In this document: positions 1 to 8,996 of the stretch, in pieces | Layout of the letters: each line of letters starts with the position of its first letter | Position numbering within the stretch: position 1 is the stretch's first letter | Program-made: the position numbers and the translations under genes | Notes under the pieces: generated by a model | Databases searched by the model: none | Seen by the model: the letters and a program-made list of their open reading frames with translations, nothing else | Told to the model about the DNA's origin: nothing | Assembly: GCA_026122225.1 (NCBI GenBank) | Contig: JANEZZ010001905.1 | Location: 2,356,001 to 2,420,000, forward strand | From: Heloderma charlesbogerti | Taxonomy: Eukaryota > Chordata > Lepidosauria > Squamata > Helodermatidae | Length of the DNA: 64,000 bases | Reading direction: 5' to 3'

Positions 1-21
1 CTGGGATACACATACACATAA

Positions 22-43
22 ACACACACACACACACACACAC
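22..43. repeat. (CA)n microsatellite
   Basis: Uninterrupted CA dinucleotide run directly visible near the left edge. The following 470 bases show no recognisable gene or repeat. Confidence 0.9.
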
Positions 44-520
44 TGCAGATATGTGAGGTTGAACTCCTTGGCCATGCTAAACTTGTCTTCTGAAAGGGGA
101 GGCATCCACCTCACCATCAAAATCCTGGGGAACATACCACCCCATTTGTAAGCTCACATCCACAAGATCAAGGGTAGATATTCAGTATTTAAAGCCAGGA
201 GATGCAAAGGACACTTCCCAAAATGCAGGTCAGATGAAGAGGGGTTAGCAACCGAGTGACCCTCAGGCCAAACCTGGTCTACACACTCACTCCACCATGG
301 CTCCTCCAGTTGGCCAACCGACAGGTGGAGGAAAACAGCCTGGGGGGAGCAATAGGGTGAACCTGCAGGCTAAGAGGCCCCTGGCAAAGGCAGTTGCTGG
401 CCAGGGCACTAAATGGCCAGGTGGGACGGGCACTGCAAATTCAGATTGTAACCCACTCCATCCCTGAAAGTTCAGAGCATGCAATAACATTTCAAAGGTC
501 AAAACCTTCCTAACACCAAA

Positions 521-576
521 ACACACACACACATGCACACGCGTGCGCGCGCACACACACACACACATGCGCGCAC
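521..576. repeat. Alternating purine-pyrimidine tract (CA/GC mix)
   Basis: Fifty-six bases of unbroken purine-pyrimidine alternation made of CA, TG and GC steps, including GCGTGCGCGCGC in the middle. Such tracts are the classic sequence class for left-handed Z-DNA. It is a compound microsatellite and shows no sign of coding. Confidence 0.85.
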
Positions 577-603
577 CCATTTAACTAAAGTACTAAAACA
601 AAT

Positions 604-653
604 GGTCCATGGGGTCACAAAGAGTCGGACACGACTGAACAACAACAACAACA
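604..653 (+). mobile_element. 50-bp BovB/BovB-tailed SINE 3' end with 12-bp TSD
   Basis: The sequence matches the 3' terminus of the BovB LINE at 1,360 (reverse complement), including the GAGTCGGACACGACTGAAC motif and the AAC-repeat tail. It is flanked on both sides by the perfect 12-bp direct repeat ACTAAAACAAAT (592-603 and 654-665), the TSD. This is an extremely 5'-truncated BovB or the tail of a BovB-mobilised SINE such as the squamate Sauria family. Nothing remains of a tRNA head, so the two cannot be separated. Confidence 0.85.
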
Positions 654-665
654 ACTAAAACAAAT

Positions 666-1256
666 TAAAGGAGACGATCACTGATTAACCCTGGGCATTG
701 AAAGCAAGCCCTGACTAGGAAGTTGTAAACTGTTTCTGGAAGAACACACACACACACACACCTTTCAATTTGGGAAACTTGTCGATCTAGTTGTAATTGG
801 GAAGCCTGGTAAATAGAGTTCACCTTAAATAACTGACCGTCTTTCATGTGTTCTGCTATTTCCTTTACTAAGCTGGTTTCAAAACAGATGTTGTGGTCTC
901 GGACAAAAACAGAGGGGCACGCGAGCACCCCACTTCTGAGCAGTGAGACATTTCAGGGGTTCCAGCACTGACTCAGAGTTTGGTTTCCTTTGACTGGAAA
1001 CTTCTGGCACTGCTCTTATAGGTATCTTTGCATTTATATACAGACGGCGCATACGACACGCCTCCACAGTATTAGCACGATAATAGCTTCCTGTTCTCCA
1101 TCAGACTTTTATGGGAACCCACCGTGCCATAGGATTTCCTGCAGAAAGCAAAGTCAGCTCTCTGCCTGTATTGCTGACCCATTTCCAGCACAGACTGACA
1201 TCCTGCCACACACAGACCTCACTCACCCCCCCACCCCGCCTCTTGTCTAGTGGAGG
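666..1256. other. No recognisable gene; short (AC)n inside
   Basis: Only a short AC microsatellite (about 744-762) stands out. The open frames here are short and lack family motifs. Confidence 0.6.
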
Positions 1257-1352
1257 AAGAAAGATGAGTCATCCTCACCCATCTCCTATGCCTCTTTGGG
1301 CCATCCCAGCTCTCATTGAAATGCATCACAGAATGCCATTGGCAATCAACTC
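1257..1352. repeat. Left half of an old repeat split by BovB
   Basis: This segment aligns with 10,143-10,235 with scattered mismatches. Its continuation is found after the BovB element at 2,741-2,805, which aligns with 10,236-10,308. The old repeat was therefore interrupted here by the BovB insertion. Its class is not recognised. Confidence 0.75.
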
Positions 1353-1359
1353 TTTGTTG

Positions 1360-2733
1360 TTGTTGTTCAGTCGTTCAGTCGTGTCCGACTCTTCGTGACC
1401 CCATGGACCATAGCACGCCAGGCCTTCCTGTCCTGCGCTCTCTCCCGGAGTGTGCTCAAGTTCATATTCATTGCATTCGTGATGCTATCTAGCCATCTCA
1501 TCCTCTGCCGTCCTCTTCTCCTTTTGCCTTCAGTCTTTCCCAGCATCAGGGTCTTTTCCAGGGAGTTTTCTCTTCGCATTACGTGGCCAAAATATTGGAG
1601 CTTCAGCTTCATTATCTGTCCTTCCAATGAGCACTCAGGGTTGATTTCCTTTAGGATGGACTGATTTGACCTCCTTGCAGTCCAGGGGACTCGTAAGAGT
1701 CTTCTCCAGCACCACAGTTCGAAAGCATCAATTCTTCGGCGCTCAGCCTTCCTTATAGTCCAGCTCTCACAGCCATACATTACTACTGGGAAAACCATAG
1801 CTTTGATTAGACGGACCTTTGTCGGCAAGGTGATGTCTCTGCTTCTTACTATGCTGTCTAGGTTGGCCATAGCTTTCCTCCCAAGGAGCAAGCGTCTTTT
1901 AATTTCATGGCTACAGTCACCGTCTGCGGTGATCTTGGAGCCCAAGAAAGTAAAATCTGTCACTGCTTCCATTTCTTCCCCTTCTATATGCCAGGAAGTG
2001 ATGGGGCCAGATGCCATGATCTTTGTTTTTTTAATGTTGAGTTTCAAACCAGCTTTTGCACTCTCCTCTTTCACCTTCAACAAGAGGCTCTTTAGATCCT
2101 CTTCGCTTTCTGCCATTAGGGTGGTATCGTCTGCGTATCGGAGGTTGTTGATAATTCTCCCAGCAATCTTAATTCCGACCTCTGATTCATCCAACCCGGC
2201 ATTTCTCATGATGTACTCTGCATATAAGTTAAATAAGCAGGGTGACAATATGCAGCCTTGTCGTACTCCTTTCCCAATTTTGAACCAATCGGTTGTTCCA
2301 TGTGTGGTTCTTACTGTTGCTTCTTGACCCTCGTACAGGTTTCTCAGGAGACAGGTAAGGTGGTCTGGTACTCCCATCACTTTAAGAATTTGCCACAGTT
2401 TGTTGTGATCCACACAATCCAAGGCTTTAGCGTAGTCAATGAAGCAGAAATAGACGTTTTTCTGGAATTCTCTTGCTTTCTCCATGATGCAGCGAATGTT
2501 GGCGATTTGATCTCTAGTTCCTCTGCCTCTTCGAAACCCAGCTTGTACTTCCGGTAGTTCTCGGTTCGCATACTGCTGAAGCCTAGCTTGTAGGATTTTG
2601 AGCATCACCTTGCTGGCATGTGAAATGAGCGCAATGGTGCGGTAGTTTGAACACTCTTTGCCGTTGCCCTTCTTTGGAATTGGAATGTAAACTGACCTTT
2701 TCCAGTCTTGTGGCCACTGTTGAGTGTTCCAGA
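1360..2733 (-). mobile_element. BovB (RTE-clade) LINE, 5'-truncated
   Basis: A 1.37-kb non-LTR retrotransposon on the minus strand. It has the 3' signature of BovB (frame ending TKSRTRLND, then an AAC-repeat tail) and an open reverse-transcriptase frame. The direct repeat TTTGTTG at 1353-1359 and 2734-2740 fits a TSD, and an unoccupied paralogue of the target at 10,143-10,308 confirms both boundaries. The 5' half with the endonuclease is missing, as is usual for target-primed reverse transcription. BovB is known from squamates and ruminants and is a textbook case of horizontal transfer. Confidence 0.93.
1367..2608 (-). CDS. BovB reverse transcriptase, C-terminal 413 aa, open
   Basis: The frame encodes the RT domain and C-terminal region of the BovB polyprotein, which would copy the element RNA at a nicked chromosomal site. 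Visible motifs in order are FIDYAKALD (motif A, about residues 56-64), GVRQGCILSPCLFNLY (about 114-129) and the catalytic YADD (158-161). The C-terminal WCWRRLLRVPWTARRSN block is characteristic of RTE/BovB elements. The frame stays open upstream of the chosen Met to about 2,733 (WPQDWKRSVYIPIPKK), so that Met is internal and not a true start. Motif A reads KALD where the second copy at 46.4 kb has KAFD. No stop or frameshift interrupts more than 413 codons, so the copy is young, but it lacks an endonuclease and cannot be autonomous. Confidence 0.92.
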   Translation of the reverse strand: MMLKILQARLQQYANRELPEVQAGFRRGRGTRDQIANIRCIMEKAREFQKNVYFCFIDYAKALDCVDHNKLWQILKVMGVPDHLTCLLRNLYEGQEATVRTTHGTTDWFKIGKGVRQGCILSPCLFNLYAEYIMRNAGLDESEVGIKIAGRIINNLRYADDTTLMAESEEDLKSLLLKVKEESAKAGLKLNIKKTKIMASGPITSWHIEGEEMEAVTDFTFLGSKITADGDCSHEIKRRLLLGRKAMANLDSIVRSRDITLPTKVRLIKAMVFPVVMYGCESWTIRKAERRRIDAFELWCWRRLLRVPWTARRSNQSILKEINPECSLEGQIMKLKLQYFGHVMRRENSLEKTLMLGKTEGKRRRGRQRMRWLDSITNAMNMNLSTLRERAQDRKAWRAMVHGVTKSRTRLND

Positions 2734-2740
2734 TTTGTTG

Positions 2741-2805
2741 TCAGGTCTTAAGAGGTTTTGCTGCAGGGCACCCCAGAAATCTTAGTGGGGAGTCATGGAG
2801 TTGGG
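2741..2805. repeat. Right half of the old repeat split by BovB
   Basis: Starts CAGGTCTTAAGAGG and aligns with 10,236-10,308, continuing the segment at 1,257-1,352. Confidence 0.75.
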
Positions 2806-2855
2806 AGGGATCCAGAATCTCCTGGCAATCAGTCACTGGGCTGTAAGGGTTATGG

Positions 2856-2970
2856 CAGCCTCCTCCAACCGGGTGCCCTCCAGATGTGTCGGACTGCCAC
2901 TGGCCGGAAACAATGGCATTTGCAGCCCAACACATCTAGATGGAGGCTGGTCCAACCCGACTGGCAAGGT
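2856..2970. mobile_element. hAT-like foldback MITE (hAT-C), decayed
   Basis: Contains the family arms GTGCCCTCCAGATGTGT and, inverted, CCAACACATCTAGATGG. Better copies (7,920; 25,364; 42,555) end in CAG...CTG with 8-bp TSDs. No clear TSD is visible here. Confidence 0.6.
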
Positions 2971-2989
2971 CTTCAGTACCTAAGACCCT

Positions 2990-3070
2990 TTTAGTTAGAG
3001 ATGCCAGGACTGGACCTGGGACCTTCTGTATGCAAAACATGAGCTTTGCCGCTGAGCTTAATCTCTTTGG
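2990..3070 (-). mobile_element. tRNA-derived SINE head, fragment
   Basis: The reverse complement reads as a tRNA-like head: AGCTCAGCGGCAAAGCTCATG, then GGTCCCAGGTCCAGTCC, a B-box-like stretch. The same head recurs at 12,330, 17,335, 32,600 and 62,727. Only the 5' part remains. Confidence 0.6.
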
Positions 3071-3074
3071 GATT

Positions 3075-4597
3075 AAGGCAGAATTGTAACTCAAGTGTTG
3101 CTGACATTCATCTTAAATGCTCTTTAATCTTCACAGTCAAGCAACATTCTTGGTATCGGGATTAGTAACATAACCACACACTCTGTATTTCTCCAGGCCT
3201 CTGGAGCAAAGGCAACCAAACATCGCACCCGCCTAACCCAGTTTCTTGTTGGGCATCAATTCACATTGCTAAAAAACTTGTTGTCTTCAGGGTTTTTTGG
3301 CCCTGTGGTTTTCAGTTTGACTTATGTTCTCTTTTAGCTGGCTTTGTTTCTATTTTACAAAATGCGAACGCTCTCCAGGAGGTGGGGGAAGGGGAGGGAA
3401 GACCCACACATACAAAAAATACTTTTTCAGGTTTAGCACACAATTCCCTTATTACGAAATTGCTTGCAACATTCTGCTTGCTCATGCCCATGTTTGGGAA
3501 ATTCTTTGTGTTTTTGGTCATCTTCTCTCTCTCTGCCATCCAAGCCTCCAATTTGAATGCCTGCCCTTTCCAGCTATACACCATTAACAGAGGACTGGTG
3601 TTTTAAGCTGAGGCAACTATGAACAGTCTTTAATTATCAAGAGAGTGCATAGCCTAGTTTTCACAGGGCAAACCAATGCTTCTCCATGCAAAATTATCCT
3701 TGCACACAGAAGGCTAGCATGTCAGCGAGAGGTTCTCCCTGACGTGCTAGTTTTCTAAGCACATGGATCCTTTTCCCCCATCTTGGTGGTCCTCCCCTGA
3801 GATCTAAAGTGGTACAACCCAGACGTGGGTTGACCGCCTCAGAGAAATAGGCCACTGCCAGAAGCAGAATCGTGGGCTGGGCCAGATCACAGCCAACATC
3901 AAGGGTCGGCATTGTTTGGCACTTGCCGTGGTCCACACATCAGCAGGAGATCTGCTGCCAACCCCCGGAGGCCTATCCCTGCTGCTGCTCTTCCTTGCTG
4001 TCATGGCCACCTTGCCCATCCTCTCCAAGTGTACGAGCAGCAACAAGGACAATGAGAAGGACCAGTAGTCCCCACTCAGAAATGGGGCCCACTAAGAGCA
4101 TCTTTCACACACACCCCAAAAAAAGAAAACTGGAGCCAGCACTTGACTGAAACTTTGGTCCAATCCAGGAAAGCAGTTCTTACAGTCTTCACACAGGACT
4201 CCCTTTTAATTTTTTACCATTATGTCCACCTGCCACCTTCTCTTCCAAGGGAAAACAGATGCAAAGGAAGGCAGGGCTTGTGAAATCATTGTTCAGTGGT
4301 TGTGTACAGTATAAGTTGTCCAACCGTTGTGCACACAAGGGGATTTTGGCAAGCACAGCTTGTCAAGCAGTGAACAATACAAAGAAGTGCACCCAGTGAA
4401 ACATACTCTAGTACACAAGTTTTAGCAGCGAAGGAGCTCTGAATTGAGTCACACTCCTCTTCCCCTCTCCCCACACCTCATCTTTAACAAAACTTAAATG
4501 CTGCTGCAGGAAGGGAGCCAGCATTGGTACAACCAACCACAGTGAGTGTTGTGCCCTACTTGTGGATCATGTCCCAACAGCAGGATATCAGTATCAG
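3075..4597. other. No recognisable feature
   Basis: Frames here are short, and frames from both strands overlap one another without family motifs. No repeat family shared with the rest of the window was recognised. Confidence 0.5.
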
Positions 4598-4700
4598 CAG
4601 CTCCCAACCTGGTGCACCCCCAGATGTGTTGGACTGGCTGGGTCACGGTGGGAGTTGCAGTCCAACATATCTGGGTGTTCAGCAGGTCGGGGAAGGTTGT
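4598..4700. mobile_element. hAT-C foldback MITE
   Basis: Begins CAGCTCCCAACCTGGTGC and ends with an inverted arm containing GTCCAACATATCTGG and GGGGAAGG. The hairpin layout matches the family copies with TSDs. TSD not evident. Confidence 0.6.
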
Positions 4701-5320
4701 TGAATATGTTTGGCCATTAAATGGGCCAGTTAACATATTCAGAAGAAACAAACCCGAGGAGCGATTTAGAATGAAAAGTTCCTTTAAGGAACAAGGATGT
4801 TCTCCTGCCACCAGGGGAAAACATCATTCTGAGCACAACTTTTCAACAAACGAAATCCATAAATCAATAGAGAATCCGCGGGGAAAGCACCTGAAGGCAG
4901 ACCAAAGAAGAGCTAGCAAAAGGGTTGCGTTAAAAGAGGTTCAGGGAGCCAGGCTGACAGGCAAGCAAACTGGAAAGGAGAAGTAAACACTCTACGACTC
5001 TCAGAAGGGTGTGGACCGTTTGGAGTTGGGTGTGTCAACAGCACTGGGGCTTTTCAGCCCTTTTCCCACGCTTCGCACAAGTCCCTCTAGAAGCATTCAG
5101 GAGCAGGGAACAATCCAAGCGGGCTCAAAGTAGTGGCCCACCTGGGCCAGAAGTCAACCAACAAGTGCTAAGTGTGGGCCTCCGGAGAACATTTCAGTCA
5201 CTTTGGTACCCAGTGCCAGACACAGAGTTAGAAGGAACTCAAGGAGGCTGGGTGGAACATTCCTGGCCCAAAGCATCCTCAACAAAGCATTTCTACTAAG
5301 TTCCAGGGGGCGGGGGGTGA
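4700..5320. other. No recognisable feature
   Basis: A 146-codon plus-strand frame runs through here, but it starts inside the upstream MITE and has no recognisable domain. I treat it as chance. Confidence 0.5.
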
Positions 5321-5324
5321 ACTT

Positions 5325-5525
5325 TGTTTTTATTGTTCATTAAATCATTATTTTATTGCTGGGTTTTTAATTGTGTTTTTGGTGTTTTTATTGTATTTAT
5401 TTTATGATGATTTTAACTATGTTTTTATTTTGGCTTTTACTGTTGTAAGCCACCTTGAGAGCCATTTCCTGGTCCAGCAGCGAGGTAACAATTACATGAA
5501 TAAATAATTACTAATAAATAAATAC
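5325..5525 (+). mobile_element. LINE L2-type 3' tail
   Basis: T-rich 3' UTR with GTAAGCCACCTTGAGAGCC and an AATAAATA-rich terminus, resembling the 3' ends of the L2 copies at 54.1 and 60.3 kb. 5'-truncated, no coding left. Confidence 0.6.
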
Positions 5526-5829
5526 ATGTTTTATTTTATGCATTGCTTTTAATGCTGGCTGTGTTTTTCACCTTGTGGGGCCCTAGGCCCCCAAAGCAGG
5601 AAATAAACATTTCAAATATTTAAATAAATGTGAACATTGGCCTAGGCGCAACTTTGCCCGGCTTATGGGACTTTGAAAGTTCCTCCATTCCAACTGACTA
5701 CACACAAAAATCTTGCCATTTTCAACCATTTGAAAGGCTGTCACAGCAATGATGGCGCAAATTTGTTTTCTGTTGGTCCATAGGGTAGGACCTGAAACAG
5801 TGGGGTCACATTACAGAACGGATTTTGAC

Positions 5830-6035
5830 TAAACGTGAGTCCTTCCTGGTGGTACAAGCCATTCAACAGTAGAACAGCCTGCTTTAGAAACTGATGGCTT
5901 CTCCTTCATTAGAGATTCTTCAGCAGACGCTGGACAGCCACCTATCCACAGAGCTGTACTAGTGGATTTCTTGCATCGGCAGGGGGCTGACTAGATGATG
6001 TTTGAAGTCCCTTCCAGCTCTATGAAATTTTGTGG
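5830..6035 (+). mobile_element. CR1 LINE 3' end, decayed
   Basis: Degenerate frame corresponding to the CR1 C-terminus (SLRDSSADAGQPPIHR-like) followed by GGCAGGGGGCTGACTAGATG and CCCTTCCAGCTCTATGA, the hallmark of CR1 3' UTRs. Confidence 0.7.
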
Positions 6036-6480
6036 GACTACACAATTCTCATTTGTTTCTCCAGGAGCCGGTGCTCAAACTGGGGAAGGGGGAGTGAGAT
6101 GAAACCAGATTCAGGATGTGAAGTGGTAACCCAAAGTTAATGTGTTTTTTCATGGTAACTTATCATGGGGGACGCAGCAACAGATCAAAAGACTGTAGAG
6201 CCCTGCTCCTTAACAACTAAAATACAGAACCGCAACAATTCACTGTGGCAACAATATATAAATCAAGAAGCCTCCTCCTGCCAGGGAACTAAACATCCAG
6301 GAAAGACATTCTCCCAAGTAGCCACTCACACATTGTTGCATCAGGTCAGTTAAGAGTCAAGTGACCAATCGAGGATGCCCTTGCAAACTAGAAGAAAGGT
6401 GGAGGGTTTTACACACACACACACACCCCTTTAGATCTTCCGTGAGCTTCCAATGATTAAGTAGGTCCATGTGCAGGTAG
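6036..6480. other. No recognisable gene; (CA)n at 6,410-6,427
   Basis: Only the CA microsatellite stands out. Confidence 0.5.
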
Positions 6481-6639
6481 GCCCAATAAATATTTGCCAA
6501 GCTGCTCCTGCACCTCTTTTCCTCCCGAAGACATGTGGTTTACTTGGCTTGGTTTCTGCAAGAACATTCAGTCTAAAAATAATGACAACCAACGTAGCAA
6601 GAATCAAATTTTTGGCATTCCGCTGTATGCCCTAGGAGA

Positions 6640-6900
6640 GTGGCCCTCCACCTGCACAGGCACACTGATTAACTTCAATATAGCTAACAGCCCCACACAT
6701 TGTAACCTCTCCTCAAGAGAGAAGCGCTCCAGGCTCCTGATCAGTTTGGCTGCCCTTTTCTGCACCTTTTCCAGTTCTACAACATCCTTTTTGAGGTGCA
6801 GTGACCAGAACTGTACCAGTATCCCAAGTGTGGTTGCACTATAGATGCATATAAAGGCATTATTATATTGCCAGTTTTCCTAATGAACCCCATCATGGAA
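6640..6900 (-). mobile_element. CR1 LINE ORF2 fragment
   Basis: Antisense text such as GAAAAGGTGCAGAAAAGGGC and the region encoding LVQLLHLKKDVVELEKVQKRAAKLIR-like residues correspond to the CR1 RT C-terminal part. Frameshifted and truncated at both ends. Confidence 0.65.
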
Positions 6901-7039
6901 TGGCCACCCCACCACCCTGGTAAGGAAACTTCAAGAAAAAAAAATACATGCGACTGAATATCAAGTGTCAACTGGACATATAACACCACAAATACAGCTA
7001 TGTGTGGAACAATAAGATTGCCTGGTATTTTACACTTCT

Positions 7040-7260
7040 CCAAATGTTGTGATCAAAAAATGCATGCAAAAATGGCTACATGGGGAAAATGCATACAAAA
7101 CTGCATACGCTGGGGAAAATCGCATTAAAAAAGGCATACATTAGGGGAAAGTGGTTGCAAAACATGCATATATTAGGGAAGTCTGCATATAGAAACATGT
7201 GTACAAATTTTTGTGTACACAAAAATGCATACAGATTTGTGTGCGCACTTTCAAAAAAAA
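7040..7260. repeat. Quasi-tandem GCATAC-rich repeat
   Basis: Several imperfect units of about 32 bp built on TGCATACAAA and CTGGGGAAAATGCATA. The composition resembles the interiors of the hAT elements at 41.6 and 54.7 kb, so this may be the core of a decayed hAT. No termini found. Confidence 0.5.
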
Positions 7261-7302
7261 ATTGTACACTGATTCAAAAACTGGACGGAACAAAACACAT
7301 GC

Positions 7303-7540
7303 TTGAAGAAATCGAAACATTGCAGAAAACAAAAAGGCCAGATTTATCCATTTCCACATGACAAACAGGCCAATCCCTATGGGCGAGAACCATACAAATG
7401 TAAATCCAACATCAGAAATGGCAATATTCAGACACCAGTAGGAGATCATTTCAACCTAGCAGGACACTCTGCTATTGATGTTAACGTGGCCATTCTTGAA
7501 CAACGGAATTTCAAAGGGAGACTCCAAAACTGCAGAATTA
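7303..7540 (+). pseudogene. Penelope-like element GIY-YIG endonuclease C-terminus, relic
   Basis: The plus frame contains NIRNGNIQTPVGDHFNLAGHS followed by VAILEQRNFKGRLQN. The pattern PVG-HFN--GHS plus L-Q-NF--RLQ is characteristic of the C-terminal GIY-YIG nuclease of Penelope-like retroelements. That domain nicks the target for reverse transcription. About 80 residues remain; the catalytic GIY-YIG start and the whole reverse transcriptase are absent. The frame is cut at 7,540 by an AT-rich LINE-type tail. The Penelope 3' region resumes at about 7,650 and ends near 8,110. Confidence 0.7.
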
Positions 7541-7650
7541 CGATTTATTTGTTTATTCAATGGTTACGCTGCTTTTCCACCAAGTAAATGGTGCTCAAGG
7601 TGGCTAACAATCATAAAGACATTCATTTGGGTCTGAAGAGAGGGAATAGT
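7537..7650 (-). mobile_element. LINE 3' tail fragment inside the Penelope relic
   Basis: ATTTATTTGTTTATTCAATGG followed by CCACCAAGTAAATGGTGCTCAAGGTGGCTAACAATCA-type sequence, the antisense of a LINE/SINE 3' tail common in squamates. Class uncertain. Confidence 0.45.
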
Positions 7651-8110
7651 TTCCTGTCCCACTATTGTCCAACTCAGCATTGCTAAATTGCTTGTTATCA
7701 TTTACCACAGCTGTCGAGAACAATCATTATGCTTATTTTCAATTGTCACTGTCTGTACTGTTTGCACTTCATTTCCCCCTGATCTCAATGCTTGCAATCC
7801 CCAGCCAGCCACCCAACCGCATGTACATATAGCTACAACAGAAGGTAACACCATGCCTGCGATGAAATGGACTCCAGTCCCCAAAAGCTTATACCATAAT
7901 ACCTTGTTAGTCTTTAGGGCAGCTTGCCATAACCTGGCACCCACCCAGATGTGTTGTACTGCTACTCCCATCATCCTCAGTGTGTCCTATAGTTGTGCTG
8001 GCTGGGGATGATGGGATTTGTAGTCTGGCGCATCTGGAGGGTGCTGGGTTGGCAAAGGCTGCCTTAGGGTGCCACAAGGCTCTTTCTTGTTTTGCCTACA
8101 TCCCAGTGAA
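7650..8110 (+). mobile_element. Penelope-like element 3' region with hammerhead-like motif
   Basis: Continuation of the Penelope relic. At 7,857-7,892 the sequence reads as a core GATGAA, a hairpin GGACT-CC-AGTCC, then AAAAGCTTA, the layout of a minimal hammerhead ribozyme (CUGAUGA, stem II, GAAA). Penelope-like elements are known to carry such motifs. One inserted C and a GAAA to CAAA change suggest this copy is inactive. The tail TTGTTAGTCTTTAGGGTGCCACAAGG is interrupted by the MITE at 7,920-8,061. Confidence 0.6.
7920..8061. mobile_element. hAT-C foldback MITE with 8-bp TSD
   Basis: Begins CAGCTTGCCATAACCTGG and ends with its inverted partner ...GGTTGGCAAAGGCTG. Flanked by CTTTAGGG (7912-7919) and CCTTAGGG (8062-8069), a TSD matching 7 of 8. 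Removing the element restores a continuous Penelope-tail sequence. The CAG...CTG termini and 8-bp TSD mark it as hAT-type. 142 bp, no coding capacity. Confidence 0.8.
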
Positions 8111-8988
8111 CTCTATTTGGGCGCAAGTACCACAAAGTTTCATCCAGTGATGTGCCCGCAGCTGGAGCTTGGGCCCAAAATCCAGGGCCCGGCCACCCAG
8201 CCCCCCCCCAATGACTACACAGAGAGCAGCGGGTGATGCAGGCAGCAGATGCAAACTCCATTCTATTCTTGGAGTCATGATAGTTTAAAATGTTTAAAAT
8301 GCAAAACTGCGCTACTTCGAGGATTTTTTAAAATCAGATTTGGCAACGGGTTTTGTTGTTGCTGTTCTAATGTATATGGAATGGAGAAACAGCTGTAGAG
8401 CATGGAATTGTGGTTGTGCGGGGGGGGGCGCTGGAATGTTAGTTGTGTACTTTGCAGCTGAAGTAATACACACGGCTGTCTAAAGCCCCCCCCCCCCCCC
8501 CTGAAGACCATGAAGTCCAGGGTCTAAAATTGCCTTGATGCACCACTGGTTTCCTCTGAATTGTTCTCTGGGGTCAGAGAGTCCTACTTAGCCAGCTTCT
8601 AGAGCAATTACGGCCTTCGTTTGCCACGCACCAACATCCTCCACTCAATGGCAAAAGCCCCAGAGAGAAGTGGGGATGCCTGCTGAATGACAAAGAACAA
8701 AGCTTGGTGGCCCCTTCCCCCCCAAAAAAAAGAACTTTAGGAGAGGTCACCCTTTTGCCCAGCTGAGGAAGGTCTGCAAAGTGGGTGAAGGGCAAGCACC
8801 AACAACAGCTCTTCTTGCTTTTTGCACTGTTGATTAACATCCAAAATATGCACACCCACCCCAACAGAAATGTTGACAAGCCAAGGTGCCGTTTAGGAAG
8901 GCGGCATGGGGGTGGGCTAGCCCCACTCAACATTTCAGACTATTCCTCTCGTACCAACAGCCAAGTCACTCATTCTATGCACTGTCTA
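8111..8988. other. No recognisable gene; G and C homopolymers
   Basis: Contains a G run near 8,421-8,428 and a C run near 8,487-8,502. Nothing else recognised. Confidence 0.5.
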
Positions 8989-8996
8989 TAGTAATA

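Noticed and set aside
1803..2327. 174-codon plus-strand frame
   Set aside because: Mirror image of the BovB RT gene on the other strand.
4546..4986. 146-codon plus-strand frame
   Set aside because: Begins inside a hAT-C MITE and has no recognisable domain.
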